A DNA stretch of 64,000 bases from Campylobacteraceae bacterium (GCA_012519705.1 JAAYPR010000001.1:1-64000), one strand, 5' to 3'; numbered from the stretch's first letter, positions 18,464 to 28,858 are shown. Notes: generated from the sequence alone by a model not told the origin. Numbers and translations are program-made.

Positions 18464-21400
18464 TGTTTTCTAAATTTTTTATACACAGACCAGTTTTTGC
18501 TTCTGTTTTGTCTATCGTTATCGTCATAGCTGGCTTTATCTCTATGATGGTGTTGCCAGTTGAGGAGTATCCACAACTTACACCACCAAGAATTATGGTT
18601 ATGGCAAACTATAACGGAGCAGATGCAGAGACGATTGCCGCAACCGTTGCAGCACCTTTGGAAGATGCTATTAACGGTGTTGAAGATATGATTTATATGC
18701 AGTCAACCTCAAGCTCATCAGGAGAGATGACATTAAGTGTTTATTTTGAGGTTGGAACTGACCCGCAAGAGGCTTTAGTTAACGTAAACAACAGAGTTAG
18801 AATAGCTGAAGCGATGCTTCCAGAAGAGGTTAAAAGAATAGGTGTTAACGCTTTTGAAGCATCACCTAACGTTTTACAAGCTCTAAATTTCTTCGACCCA
18901 ACCGACTCGATGGATGTTATCGAGATGAACAACTATATAAATATAAACGTAGTTGAAGAGTTAAAAAGAGTCCCGGGAGTTGGTAACGTTGTTTTGATTG
19001 GAAATAAAGACTACTCTATGAGGGTTTGGGTAAAACCTGAAAAACTTCAGCAGTTTAATATAACTATCCCTGAAGTTATCTCTATGATAAGAGAGCAAAA
19101 CTCACAGTACGCAGCTGGAAAAATAGGCGAGCAACCAGTTGCTACTGAAAACCCTTATGTTTACATTTTAAAACCAGAAGGACGTCTAAGCTCAGTTGAA
19201 GAGTTTGAAAATATCATTTTAAGAAGCGATGATAGAGGAGCAACTCTAAAGTTAAAAGATATTGCTGAGGTTTCTTTAGGGGCTGAAAGGTATGTATTTA
19301 ACAGCTACTATGAAACTCATCCTTCAGCTTCTGTTATTGTCTTTACTCAAAGTGATGCAAACGCTTTAGAAGTTGCAAGCGGGGTAAATGCAAAGCTTGA
19401 AGAGCTTAGCGTAAATTTCCCAGGAGAGTTAACTTACGACATCCCTTATGACTCAACAACTTTCGTTCAAGTAACTATAAAAGAGGTTATAAAAACTTTC
19501 GTAGAAGCGATGACTTTAGTTTTAATCGTTATGTATATGTTCCTTGGAAATATGAGAGCGACTGTTATACCGATGCTTGCAGTTCCAGTGTCTATCATCG
19601 GAGCTTTTGCAGGTATGCTTATAATGGGCTTTTCTATAAATATGATTACGCTTTTTGCGATGATTTTAGCCATCGGTATCGTTGTGGATGATGCTATTAT
19701 TGTTATAGAAAACGTTGAGAGAATTTTAGAAGAAGAGCCGCATTTAACAGTAGTAGAAGCTACTGAAAAGGCTATGGATCAAGTTTTTGCACCGGTTGTT
19801 TCTATTGTTTTGGTTTTAAGTGCGGTGTTTATCCCAGTTGCTTTTATGGAAGGGTTTGTTGGGATTATCCAAAAGCAGTTTGCTCTAACTATGGTTGTAG
19901 CGGTTGCACTCTCAGGTCTTTGTGCTTTAACTCTAACCCCAGCTCTTTGTGCGGTAATGCTTAAAAAAGAGAGAAGCGAGCCTTACTGGTTCGTTAGAAA
20001 ATTTAATGAGTTTTTTGATCTCAGCACAAATGTTTACTCAGCTGGAGTTGCAAAAACTTTAAGACATGTAATTCCATCTTTAATAGTAGTTGGAATTATG
20101 ATTTTTGCAACAGCGAGTTTATTTAAAATAGTCCCAACAGGACTTGTTCCAAACGAAGATAAAGGTGGTTTAATCTCCATAAACCAGCTTCCTTCTGCTG
20201 CTTCTATTGACAGAACAACAGCTCACGGAATGGAAGTTATGGGTATAGCTTTACAAGATGAGAGTATAAGAACAACAGGGCTTATGGCAGGGTATGACTT
20301 ACTATCAGGAAGCTTAAGAGAAAACGCTTCTGTTATGTTTATAGACTTAAATCACTGGGACAGTAGAAAAGATCCAAGTCAGTCATCATTTGCTATAGCT
20401 GCTAAGCTAAACCAAATGTATGCTGGAAATAGAGACGGGATGACTTTCGTTATGAACCCACCCCCGATTAGTGGGCTTTCTGTAACGGGTGGATTTGAGC
20501 TATATGCACAAACTACAACTGGAAAAACTTATCTAGAAATGCAAGAAGATATGAACAAGGTTGTAGCAGAGGCTAACCAAAGACCAGAACTTATGATGGT
20601 AAGAACCACTCTTGATACTCATTTCCCGCAGTATGACATCATAATGAATAAAGAAAAGATTAAGATGTATGGCGTAAATATGGCTGAACTTTTCTCAACC
20701 ATAAACGCTACTATTGGAAGTTACTATGTAAACGACTTTAACTTACTAGGTAAGACTTTTAAAGTAAATATCAGAGCAAATGCTGAGTATAGAGACTCTG
20801 AAGAGGTGTTTAGAAGAATTTTTGTAAGAAGCAACACAACAGGCGAGATGATTCCAATAAGCTCACTTGTAACACTAAAAAGAAGTCTTGGACCTGACAA
20901 CGTGGATAGATTTAACGCTTTCCCAGCAGCTAAAGTTATGGGAGAGCCAGCTCCAGGATATACTTCAGGGGACGCTATTAAGGCTATTTCAGAAGTATTT
21001 GACTCCATGTTTGAAGCAGGTGAGTATGTGATAGGCTGGGCAGGAACAGCATATCAAGAAGTAAATGCTGCTGGAACAGGAACTATAGCGTTTATCTTTG
21101 GACTTATTTTTGTTTATCTAATCTTGGCGGCTCAGTATGAGAGATGGCTAATGCCGTTAGCTGTTTTAACAGCCGTTCCATTCTCGGTATTTGGAGCACT
21201 GCTTGCTACATGGGCAAGAGGGCTTAACAATGACGTTTATTTCCAAATCGGACTTTTGCTTCTAATAGGTCTTGGAGCGAAAAACGCGATTTTAATCGTT
21301 GAGTTTGCTATGGAAGCACATGAGAGAGATGGTAAAAGCTTGTTTGATGCAAGTGTTCAGGCTGCGAAGCAGAGATTTAGACCTATCGTTATGACATCTC

Positions 21401-21681
21401 TTGCGTTTACTCTTGGGGTTTTACCGATGGTGTTTAGTACTGGAGCAGGGTCTGCGTCAAGACACTCATTAGGAACAGGAGTTGTAGGTGGTATGATAGC
21501 TGCCTCAACGATAGCAATCTTTTTCATACCGATGTTTTACTATATAATAGAGAGCTTTAACGGCTTTTTAGATAAAATTTTTGGTAAGAAAAAAGTTAGC
21601 GTAGCTAGTGGCAAGACTAAGAGTAGTGAAAGCTTTGAGATAGTTGAAGATGATAGCAGAAAGGGAAGCTATGTTAAATAA
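18463..21681 (+). CDS. cmeB: RND multidrug efflux inner-membrane transporter (CmeB/AcrB-like)
   Basis: 1072 aa, HAE1 family motifs, GIVVDDAIIVIENVER, GLGAKNAILIVEFA. Confidence 0.9.
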   Translation: MFSKFFIHRPVFASVLSIVIVIAGFISMMVLPVEEYPQLTPPRIMVMANYNGADAETIAATVAAPLEDAINGVEDMIYMQSTSSSSGEMTLSVYFEVGTDPQEALVNVNNRVRIAEAMLPEEVKRIGVNAFEASPNVLQALNFFDPTDSMDVIEMNNYININVVEELKRVPGVGNVVLIGNKDYSMRVWVKPEKLQQFNITIPEVISMIREQNSQYAAGKIGEQPVATENPYVYILKPEGRLSSVEEFENIILRSDDRGATLKLKDIAEVSLGAERYVFNSYYETHPSASVIVFTQSDANALEVASGVNAKLEELSVNFPGELTYDIPYDSTTFVQVTIKEVIKTFVEAMTLVLIVMYMFLGNMRATVIPMLAVPVSIIGAFAGMLIMGFSINMITLFAMILAIGIVVDDAIIVIENVERILEEEPHLTVVEATEKAMDQVFAPVVSIVLVLSAVFIPVAFMEGFVGIIQKQFALTMVVAVALSGLCALTLTPALCAVMLKKERSEPYWFVRKFNEFFDLSTNVYSAGVAKTLRHVIPSLIVVGIMIFATASLFKIVPTGLVPNEDKGGLISINQLPSAASIDRTTAHGMEVMGIALQDESIRTTGLMAGYDLLSGSLRENASVMFIDLNHWDSRKDPSQSSFAIAAKLNQMYAGNRDGMTFVMNPPPISGLSVTGGFELYAQTTTGKTYLEMQEDMNKVVAEANQRPELMMVRTTLDTHFPQYDIIMNKEKIKMYGVNMAELFSTINATIGSYYVNDFNLLGKTFKVNIRANAEYRDSEEVFRRIFVRSNTTGEMIPISSLVTLKRSLGPDNVDRFNAFPAAKVMGEPAPGYTSGDAIKAISEVFDSMFEAGEYVIGWAGTAYQEVNAAGTGTIAFIFGLIFVYLILAAQYERWLMPLAVLTAVPFSVFGALLATWARGLNNDVYFQIGLLLLIGLGAKNAILIVEFAMEAHERDGKSLFDASVQAAKQRFRPIVMTSLAFTLGVLPMVFSTGAGSASRHSLGTGVVGGMIAASTIAIFFIPMFYYIIESFNGFLDKIFGKKKVSVASGKTKSSESFEIVEDDSRKGSYVK

Positions 21682-23143
21682 AACTCTGTTTAATAGAAAA
21701 ATTTTAAGTGCCGTGGCTCTTGCTTTAGTTGTGACGGGTTGTTCATTTAAGCCCGTTACCCCACTAAAAGATACAAGCTATAAGGCAAGTTACGCTACAA
21801 CAAATATAAATGATATGTGGTGGAAAGATTTTAAAGATGGCACTTTAAACGAGCTAGTTGATAGTGCTCTTACGCATAACTCAGACCTTGCTCTTGCTTT
21901 AAACAATATCGAGATAGCAAGAGTTAGTTTAGGACTAAGCAAGCTTGACTACTTGCCAAATATCGGCTACCAAGCCAGTGCAACAAGAGGAAATAACATT
22001 CCAATGGCACCAAACTCACACTCACAAGGTGTGTATGATGTAGGGGCTGTTTTAAACTATGAGCTTGACTTATGGGGCAGGGTTAGAAACTCAGTCGATG
22101 CTAAAAAATCAACCTATATGGCGACAAAATACGACTATGATAGTGCAAGACTAACAATTGCAAGCTCAGTAGTGACTACATACTTTAGACTACTTTTCTT
22201 AAAAGAGCAAGAAGCTATTTTAAAAGATACAGTTGCAAGTTACGTAGATACTTTGAAATTTAGACAAAACCAAATCAACGCTGGAAGTATAAGCTCTATC
22301 GTATTTTACCAAGCACAAGCTCAAGTTGATAGTGCAAAAGCTCAGCTAACAACCGTTCAAAACGAAATTTCAAGTACAAACACAGCACTTGCAATTTTAA
22401 CAGGTAAAAACTACAATGAAATTTTATATAAAGATATAAAAACAACTAGAGTTTCTCAGCCAGATATGCCAGAAGTACCAAATGGAGTTCCATCAGACCT
22501 GCTTCTTCATAGAGCCGACGTGGCTGCAAGTTTGGAAAGACTAAAAGCATCAAATTTCTTAGTTGGGGCTGCTAGAGCGAACTATTTCCCAACTTTTTCA
22601 CTAACTGGAGTGCTTGGTTATACAAGTGCAGAGTTTGATAGGATTTTTGTAAGTAGGGCAAATGACTGGCATGTAGGTGGCTCGTTAGTTGGACCACTAC
22701 TTGACTTTGGTAGAACTTCAAAAAGAGTTGAGATAGCAAATTTAGAGCAAAATGCAAGCTTTATAAACTATGATAAAACTCTCAAAAATGCCTTTGGCGA
22801 GGTAAGAGACGCTTTAGTTAGCAGAGAAAACGCTATCAAAAACCAAGCAAGTATGGAAAACCTACTTAAATCTCAAAAGAGAGTTTATGACCTTGCAAAT
22901 GAGAGATACAAAACTGGCTATAGCGACAACCTAGAACTACTTGATGCTCAAAGGGGTTATCTTGCTGCACAGCTTAGCTATGCTAGTTCAAATTTAAACG
23001 TTGCAAACAGCGTTGTGGGAGTTTATAAAGCACTTGGTGGCGGGTTTAACCTTGAAGATAACGCCACAAAAGAGGTGTTAGAGAGCAACACTACTATAAA
23101 CCCAACAACTTCTACAAACCCTTTTAAAGACCTTGATTGGTAA
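21671..23143 (+). CDS. cmeC: RND efflux outer-membrane channel (CmeC/NodT family)
   Basis: Lipobox VTGCSF; outer membrane factor repeats; start at ATG 21671 overlapping the cmeB end. Confidence 0.87.
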   Translation: MLNKTLFNRKILSAVALALVVTGCSFKPVTPLKDTSYKASYATTNINDMWWKDFKDGTLNELVDSALTHNSDLALALNNIEIARVSLGLSKLDYLPNIGYQASATRGNNIPMAPNSHSQGVYDVGAVLNYELDLWGRVRNSVDAKKSTYMATKYDYDSARLTIASSVVTTYFRLLFLKEQEAILKDTVASYVDTLKFRQNQINAGSISSIVFYQAQAQVDSAKAQLTTVQNEISSTNTALAILTGKNYNEILYKDIKTTRVSQPDMPEVPNGVPSDLLLHRADVAASLERLKASNFLVGAARANYFPTFSLTGVLGYTSAEFDRIFVSRANDWHVGGSLVGPLLDFGRTSKRVEIANLEQNASFINYDKTLKNAFGEVRDALVSRENAIKNQASMENLLKSQKRVYDLANERYKTGYSDNLELLDAQRGYLAAQLSYASSNLNVANSVVGVYKALGGGFNLEDNATKEVLESNTTINPTTSTNPFKDLDW

Positions 23144-23146
23144 GCT

Positions 23147-23172
23147 AAAACTCCCTAAATTTAGGGAGTTTT
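23147..23172. terminator. Palindromic terminator after the RND operon
   Basis: Perfect 26-bp palindrome AAAACTCCCTAAATTTAGGGAGTTTT followed by T-rich sequence. Confidence 0.8.
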
Positions 23173-23196
23173 TTGTTTTTAAACCTTTAAAACTAT

Positions 23197-24888
23197 TTAA
23201 TCCCTGTTCATCTCTCTAAGCAGGGCATAGTCATTTTTTCTAAAAAGTTCTAAGATAGTATCTACGTCACTTTGCTCCATGCCTGAAAGCAGAAGTGCTT
23301 CAGAGCCTATTCTAAGGCTACTTTCTGTGCTTTCTGACACAACTAAATTTGCACCTTGTAAAATCATCTTGTCCATAGTTTTTATATCCATTGACTTGGC
23401 TAAAATCACTATATTTGGGTAGTAGCTTTTTATATGCGTTATTGCTCTTAGAGCTTTTGCAGAGCTACTTATAGCGATGATGACGACCTGAGCTTGTTCG
23501 ATTTTGATAGCTTGAAGCATCTTTTCATCTGAAATATCGCCGTAAAAAACGGGCTCTCCAAGTTTTTTTGCATCTTTTACGATGGTCGGATTCGTATCAA
23601 AAGCGATGTATTCTATACCGCACTTTTTAAGCATAGAAGCTATAATTTTACCCGTATCAGCAAAGCCAGCTATAACCACCTTTGTTGTATCAATAGATGG
23701 TTTTATGAAGCTTATAGGGCTTGAGCGTGAAAGTTTGCTTGAGAGTTTTAAAGCGAAATTGTATAGAAGTGGGGTTATAAGCATACTTATTGATATTAAC
23801 CCCACGCCGAATGTAAACTCTAAGTCAGTGACGACATTTGCACTTTTAGCTGCTCCTAAAAGCACAAAACCAAACTCCCCACTTTGACTAAGTAGCAAGG
23901 ACATTTTAAGAGCAGGTCTAACGGCTATTTTAAAAAGCAGTGCCAAACAAAATAGTATCACTATCTTTAAAACAGCGATTATCACTATATTTAAGGTAAA
24001 AATTTCAGGGTCCACCATCAAAGCTTTAAAGTCTATGCTCATCCCAACCGCTACAAAAAATATGCTCATCAAAAGTCCACGAAACGGCTCGATGCTTGCT
24101 TGAATTTGAAAGCTATATTTTGAACTTGAGAGTAAAACTCCCGTGATAAACGCTCCAAGAGCCATAGAAAGTCCGATTTCATTTGTTATAACAGCTGAAA
24201 GCACAACGCAAAGGATGGAGAGAAACAAAAACGCATCTCTATTGTTTTGCTTAGCTGCTTTTTCAAAAGCAAGCGGGGCTAAGTATCTACCAAAAATATA
24301 TAAAAACCCTAGCATACCTATGGTTATAAGAATTTGCTGATAGATAGGAAAATGACTTGGCAAATGTCCATCATCTGAAAGTAGCGGAACTACGGCAAGA
24401 AGCGGAACGATGGCTAAGTCTTGTAAGAGTAGCACGGCAAAGCTAGCTTTTCCATGAGTACTAGCAACTTCGCCTTTTTCCTGCAAAAGTTGCATAACAA
24501 GGGCTGTTGAAGAAAGAGAAAATGTAAAACCTAAAAGATACGCCACAGCCGGTCTTTCCATAAAAAAGGTTAGATAAAACCCAATCACAAGCCCAGTTAC
24601 TAAAACTTGCAAAGTGCCTAGTCCAAAAACTTCTTTTTTCATAGACCAAAGCTTTTTTGGATGCATATCAAGACCGATGATAAATAGAAGTAAAACCACT
24701 CCAAACTCGGTAAACTGCCTAACTTTAGCAACTTCACTTGTTAAAAAAGGTCCCGGAGTATAAGGACCTATGATAATCCCAGCGATTAAAAGTCCAAGGA
24801 TAGAACCAAGCCCAACTGAACGTGAAAGCGTAATAGTAATCGAAGCCACAGCGGCTAACAGCAGAGTGGCAAATAAAAAATAATCCAT
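23197..24888 (-). CDS. Kef-type cation:proton antiporter with TrkA-N domain
   Basis: CPA2 antiporter TM domain plus TKVVIAGFADTGKIIASML NAD-binding domain. Confidence 0.9.
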   Translation of the reverse strand: MDYFLFATLLLAAVASITITLSRSVGLGSILGLLIAGIIIGPYTPGPFLTSEVAKVRQFTEFGVVLLLFIIGLDMHPKKLWSMKKEVFGLGTLQVLVTGLVIGFYLTFFMERPAVAYLLGFTFSLSSTALVMQLLQEKGEVASTHGKASFAVLLLQDLAIVPLLAVVPLLSDDGHLPSHFPIYQQILITIGMLGFLYIFGRYLAPLAFEKAAKQNNRDAFLFLSILCVVLSAVITNEIGLSMALGAFITGVLLSSSKYSFQIQASIEPFRGLLMSIFFVAVGMSIDFKALMVDPEIFTLNIVIIAVLKIVILFCLALLFKIAVRPALKMSLLLSQSGEFGFVLLGAAKSANVVTDLEFTFGVGLISISMLITPLLYNFALKLSSKLSRSSPISFIKPSIDTTKVVIAGFADTGKIIASMLKKCGIEYIAFDTNPTIVKDAKKLGEPVFYGDISDEKMLQAIKIEQAQVVIIAISSSAKALRAITHIKSYYPNIVILAKSMDIKTMDKMILQGANLVVSESTESSLRIGSEALLLSGMEQSDVDTILELFRKNDYALLREMNRD

Positions 24889-25089
24889 AGTTCTCTTTTT
24901 ATTTTTTTGGAATTATAACAAAAAAATAAAATCATTTTACTGAATATAAAGAAATTTTTTATCTAAATTTTAGCGATGTAGAAATTTATAAATAGCTTGG
25001 TTTTTGTGGTTTTATGTTGTTTTAGAATATTATTTTTAAACCTAAATTTCTTATTGTAAATTATAAATAAAAAATAGAATTTTCTTTGA

Positions 25090-25095
25090 TATAAT
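25090..25095 (+). promoter_or_regulatory. Putative -10 element for the methyltransferase-ABC operon
   Basis: TTTGATATAAT; followed by inverted repeat AATACT-N11-AGTATT. Confidence 0.5.
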
Positions 25096-25135
25096 ACTTT
25101 TTTAAAATTAGTATTACTGAGAAAAGGGTCAAAAG

Positions 25136-25879
25136 GTGCTAGCGAACAAATCATCAAATTTATGGAATTTAAAAGAGCAAAACTACCCACGCTTTAGTTA
25201 TGAAAAGTGCGAGTTTCAAAGAAAAGTTATCGAAATTTCAAACTCTTGGGGCGTAGAGTATGCGGGTAAGGAAATCATCGAAATCGGCTGTGGAACTGGG
25301 AACTATACCTTTCTTTTAGCTGGTCTTGGAGCCAAGGTTTACGCACTTGATTTCTCGCAAAAAATGCTAGATGTGTTAGAAAATGACGCTAAGAAATTTG
25401 AGTTATCGCAAAAGATAGTTCCACTTTGTGAGGATTTTTTGAAATTTAAAAGTGACAAGGTTTATGACATCGCCTTTGCTGCTATGACGCCGGCACTTTT
25501 TAGTGATGATGCTTTTTTGAAATTTACAAATTTAGCTAAAGTTAGAGTTTGGCTAGGTTGGGCTGGGAAAAGGGAGTCTGGTTTAATGAGCGAAATTTTT
25601 AACTCTCACGGACACGCTGTTCACGCTCACAACACTTCAAAAGATTTAAAAGCTTGGCTAGAGAAAAATAAAATCCCATATAAAAACCAAGTTTTAGAAG
25701 ATGTTTGGGAGCATAAATTTAGCACTGAAGAGGCGGTAAACGACCAAGCATGGCATCTAAAAATGCACAAAATTACACCAAATTTAGAAAAAATAGAGAG
25801 CATCGTTAGAAAATTTGCTGATAAAAACGGCGAAGTTTATGAAAAAACAGAAGTTACTTTGGAGGTGATAAAATGGTAA
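25136..25879 (+). CDS. Class I SAM-dependent methyltransferase
   Basis: IIEIGCGTGNYTFLLAGLGAKVYALDFSQKML motif I; GTG start. Confidence 0.88.
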   Translation: MLANKSSNLWNLKEQNYPRFSYEKCEFQRKVIEISNSWGVEYAGKEIIEIGCGTGNYTFLLAGLGAKVYALDFSQKMLDVLENDAKKFELSQKIVPLCEDFLKFKSDKVYDIAFAAMTPALFSDDAFLKFTNLAKVRVWLGWAGKRESGLMSEIFNSHGHAVHAHNTSKDLKAWLEKNKIPYKNQVLEDVWEHKFSTEEAVNDQAWHLKMHKITPNLEKIESIVRKFADKNGEVYEKTEVTLEVIKW

Positions 25880-26841
25880 GAGTTTTAGCTTTTTTAGTTT
25901 TTATATATAGTTCCGTGTTTGGCGTTAGCGACATACTAGGCAGAGATGTCAAAGTTAGTGGCACGGAAAAACTTGTCTTTATCGGACCTGGTGCACTTAG
26001 GCTTGGAGTTTATTTGGGGCTTGAAGATAGGATAGTGGGCGTTGAAGCATGGGAGAAGAAAAACGACTTTAACGCCCCTTACAGCAGTGTCATCAAGGCA
26101 AAAAACCTTCACGAAAAGCCAGTTATAGGCGAGGGAGGTCCAGGGAAAATGCCTTCAATGGAAGCTTTGATAGAAAGTGGAGCAGAGCTCATCATCGCTT
26201 CTTTTATGAGTAAAGATCAGATGGATTTGATAGAGACAAAAACTAAAATCCCAGTCCTTGGGCTAAGCTATGGTGCTGGATATGGTGGAAATTTAGAAAA
26301 AATGGACTCACTTAAAAAGTCTTTGCTTCTTTTAGGCGAAGTTACAGGAGTGGAAGCAAGGGCTAAAGAGTTGGTTTCTTTTATGGACGCTGAAGAGAAA
26401 AAGCTAAAGTCTCTAACTTTAGAGCCAAAAACTATCTATGTTGGCGGAGTTAGTTTTAAAGGTTCGTGGGGGATAGGTAGCACGGAAGCCGACTATCTGC
26501 CGTTTTACTTGCTTGGGGTAGAAAATGCTTTGGGGGAGAAAAAAAGCGGGCACTTGTTTGTGGATATCGAGAGAATTTTAGAAGTTGATCCTGATGTTAT
26601 CTTTATCGACTACGGTGGAGAGCGTATCGTAAAAGATGAGATTAAAACAAAAAGTGAGTTTTTCAACAGCCTAAAAGCGTTTAAAAACGACCAAATTCAC
26701 TGGGTTTTACCGTTTAACTTTTACAACACTAACGTTGAAAACTGCTTTATAGTCGCGTGGAATGCTGCACAGGCTTTAGGAGTAGAGGTTGACTTAGAAG
26801 CTAAAAAAGCTGAAATTTATAAAATGTTTTTAGGCGAGTGA
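25873..26841 (+). CDS. ABC transporter periplasmic substrate-binding protein (FepB/BtuF-like class)
   Basis: Signal peptide; ILGRDVKVSGTEKLVFIGPGALRLGVYLGLEDRIVGVE; precedes permease and ATPase. Confidence 0.88.
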   Translation: MVRVLAFLVFIYSSVFGVSDILGRDVKVSGTEKLVFIGPGALRLGVYLGLEDRIVGVEAWEKKNDFNAPYSSVIKAKNLHEKPVIGEGGPGKMPSMEALIESGAELIIASFMSKDQMDLIETKTKIPVLGLSYGAGYGGNLEKMDSLKKSLLLLGEVTGVEARAKELVSFMDAEEKKLKSLTLEPKTIYVGGVSFKGSWGIGSTEADYLPFYLLGVENALGEKKSGHLFVDIERILEVDPDVIFIDYGGERIVKDEIKTKSEFFNSLKAFKNDQIHWVLPFNFYNTNVENCFIVAWNAAQALGVEVDLEAKKAEIYKMFLGE

Positions 26842-27866
26842 TGAGTTACGAAGAGTTTCGTAAAAGTAGAGCTAAAAAGATAACTATTTGGGCGGTGGCT
26901 TCTTTAGTTTTGCTTCTTGTAAGTGTGGTTTTAGCTCTTTCTAGCGGAAATGGGAAACTAAATTTAGTGATGATTTCACATCTTTTTAGTGACTCAAAAG
27001 AGAGTATGATTTTATACTCTATCCGCATTCCTAGAACCTTAGCCGCTCTTTTAGGAGGAGCTCTGCTTGGAGTTTCAGGTTGCGTGATGCAAGGAGTGCT
27101 TAGAAACCCACTTGCATCGCCTTATACTGTGGGAGTTGCTCAAGCAGCAGCTTTTGGGGCTAGTTTTGCTATCATCATACTTGGAGCGTTGGAGGGTGGT
27201 TCATTTGGGAGCTTGGGCGTTGTGGGTTCAGCCTTTATCTCAAGTGCTATTTGTATGGGGGCGATACTTTTTATCGGAACTAAGCTTAGCGGAAGCGAGC
27301 CGTCATCTCTTATCTTAGCGGGCGTTGCTTTGGGAGCGTTATTTAGTGCGATGACTATGATGCTTCAGTTTTTTGCGAGCGACTTAAACGCTGCTGCGGC
27401 TCTATTTTGGACGTTTGGCGACTTAGGCAAGGCGACATATCAAAATTTAAGTATTCTTTTTATCTCTTTTGCTATCTCATTTGTTGTTTTGTGGCGAGGG
27501 CACTGGAAGATGGACGCTCTAAGTTTCGGCGATGAGGGGGCTAGGGCAAAAGGTGTTGATGTGGGGAAATTTAGAGTTATTATGCTTATAGTTTCAACTT
27601 TTGGCTCTGCTGTGGTGGTTTCGTTTTTTGGGATTATCGGTTTTGTTGGGCTTGTAGCACCACATTTGGTTCGGCTTAGTATAGGGCAGAGTTATGGTGT
27701 GCTTGTGCCGTTTTCTGCTATTTTTGGGGCGGTGCTTTTGGTACTTGCTGATACGGTTTCTAAATTTATCATCCCGCCTGTGATTATCCCGATAGGAATA
27801 GTGACTTCGTTTATGGGAGTGCCGATTTTCATCTACCTTTTAGCAAGGAAGAAAAATGGTTCTTAA
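26838..27866 (+). CDS. FecCD/BtuC-family ABC permease
   Basis: RIPRTLAALLGGALLGVSGCVMQGVLRNPLASPYTVGV; FFGIIGFVGLVAPHLVR; ATG at 26841 is the likely start. Confidence 0.93.
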   Translation: MMSYEEFRKSRAKKITIWAVASLVLLLVSVVLALSSGNGKLNLVMISHLFSDSKESMILYSIRIPRTLAALLGGALLGVSGCVMQGVLRNPLASPYTVGVAQAAAFGASFAIIILGALEGGSFGSLGVVGSAFISSAICMGAILFIGTKLSGSEPSSLILAGVALGALFSAMTMMLQFFASDLNAAAALFWTFGDLGKATYQNLSILFISFAISFVVLWRGHWKMDALSFGDEGARAKGVDVGKFRVIMLIVSTFGSAVVVSFFGIIGFVGLVAPHLVRLSIGQSYGVLVPFSAIFGAVLLVLADTVSKFIIPPVIIPIGIVTSFMGVPIFIYLLARKKNGS

Positions 27867-28620
27867 AATTTCAAATTTAACCACCAAAATCGGCAAAAGA
27901 GAGCTTTTAAAAGATATAAATTTAAGTTTTGAGAGTGGAGAGTTAAACGCTTTAGTTGGTCCAAACGGGGCTGGAAAAAGCACGATTTTAAGAAGCATTT
28001 CAAATTTAGCCACCGAAATTTCTGGAAGCGTTGAGCTAGACGGCGAAAATTTACTAAGGTTAAGTAGAGCAGAGATGGCTAAAAAATTAGCTTTTATGAC
28101 TCAGTTTTATCAAAATATAAATTTGACCGTAAGCGATGTTTTTAGCCTTAGTAGAAGGGTTTTAAGCGATGGAAGCTTAACTAAAATCGACCATGAAAAA
28201 ATCGCTGAAATGGCAGAGCTTTTAAACTTAAACTCATGGCTTGATATAAGCTTGGCAAATTTAAGTGGTGGGGAGAGACAAAAAGTTTTGATAGCAGCCG
28301 CACTTCTTGGAGAGCCTAAAATTTTGCTTTTAGATGAGCCTATTTCACACCTTGACCCTAAAAACCAGCACGAAATGCTTGAGCTTATAAGACGCGTTAC
28401 AAAAGAGCAAAATATCATAACCATCATAGTTTTGCACGACATTCACCACGCACTTCACTATGCTGATAAAGTCGTTATGCTAAAAAATGGTGAAATTTTA
28501 GGAGCAAAACCAAGCCGTGAGATAAGTAGAGATGACTTGCACGCTCTTTTTGATATGGAGCTTTCTATTCATGAGATAAGCGGGCATAAATTTGTTTATT
28601 TTGGGCATAAGCATTTATAA
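27856..28620 (+). CDS. ABC transporter ATP-binding protein (FepC/BtuD class)
   Basis: Walker A GPNGAGKST, signature LSGGERQKVLIA, Walker B ILLLDEP. Confidence 0.94.
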   Translation: MVLKISNLTTKIGKRELLKDINLSFESGELNALVGPNGAGKSTILRSISNLATEISGSVELDGENLLRLSRAEMAKKLAFMTQFYQNINLTVSDVFSLSRRVLSDGSLTKIDHEKIAEMAELLNLNSWLDISLANLSGGERQKVLIAAALLGEPKILLLDEPISHLDPKNQHEMLELIRRVTKEQNIITIIVLHDIHHALHYADKVVMLKNGEILGAKPSREISRDDLHALFDMELSIHEISGHKFVYFGHKHL

Positions 28621-28680
28621 TTTTTTGACTATTTTTTATAAAATTGAAATATTTTACTACTTTTGTTTATATTTTTTAAA

Positions 28681-28803
28681 GGAGAAAGGGGGCTTGAATT
28701 ACGAAGTCGCTCCCCTTTCCCCCTTGAACCCCTAATCCCCCGACGACGTTCAAGGTTGCTGTGCTACGCACAGGTTTAACTGCTTTTGCTGCACAAAAGT
28801 TTT
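28681..28803. repeat. GC-rich intergenic element with several hairpins
   Basis: AAAGGGG...CCCCTTT (28685-28718), CTGTGC-TAC-GCACAG (28759-28773), CTTTTG-CTGCA-CAAAAG (28783-28799); unlike flanking AT-rich DNA. Confidence 0.5.
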
Positions 28804-28858
28804 TAGGTATGTATACATAAAAAGTTGTAAAGTTTAACCCGAAATTACTCAAATTTAG

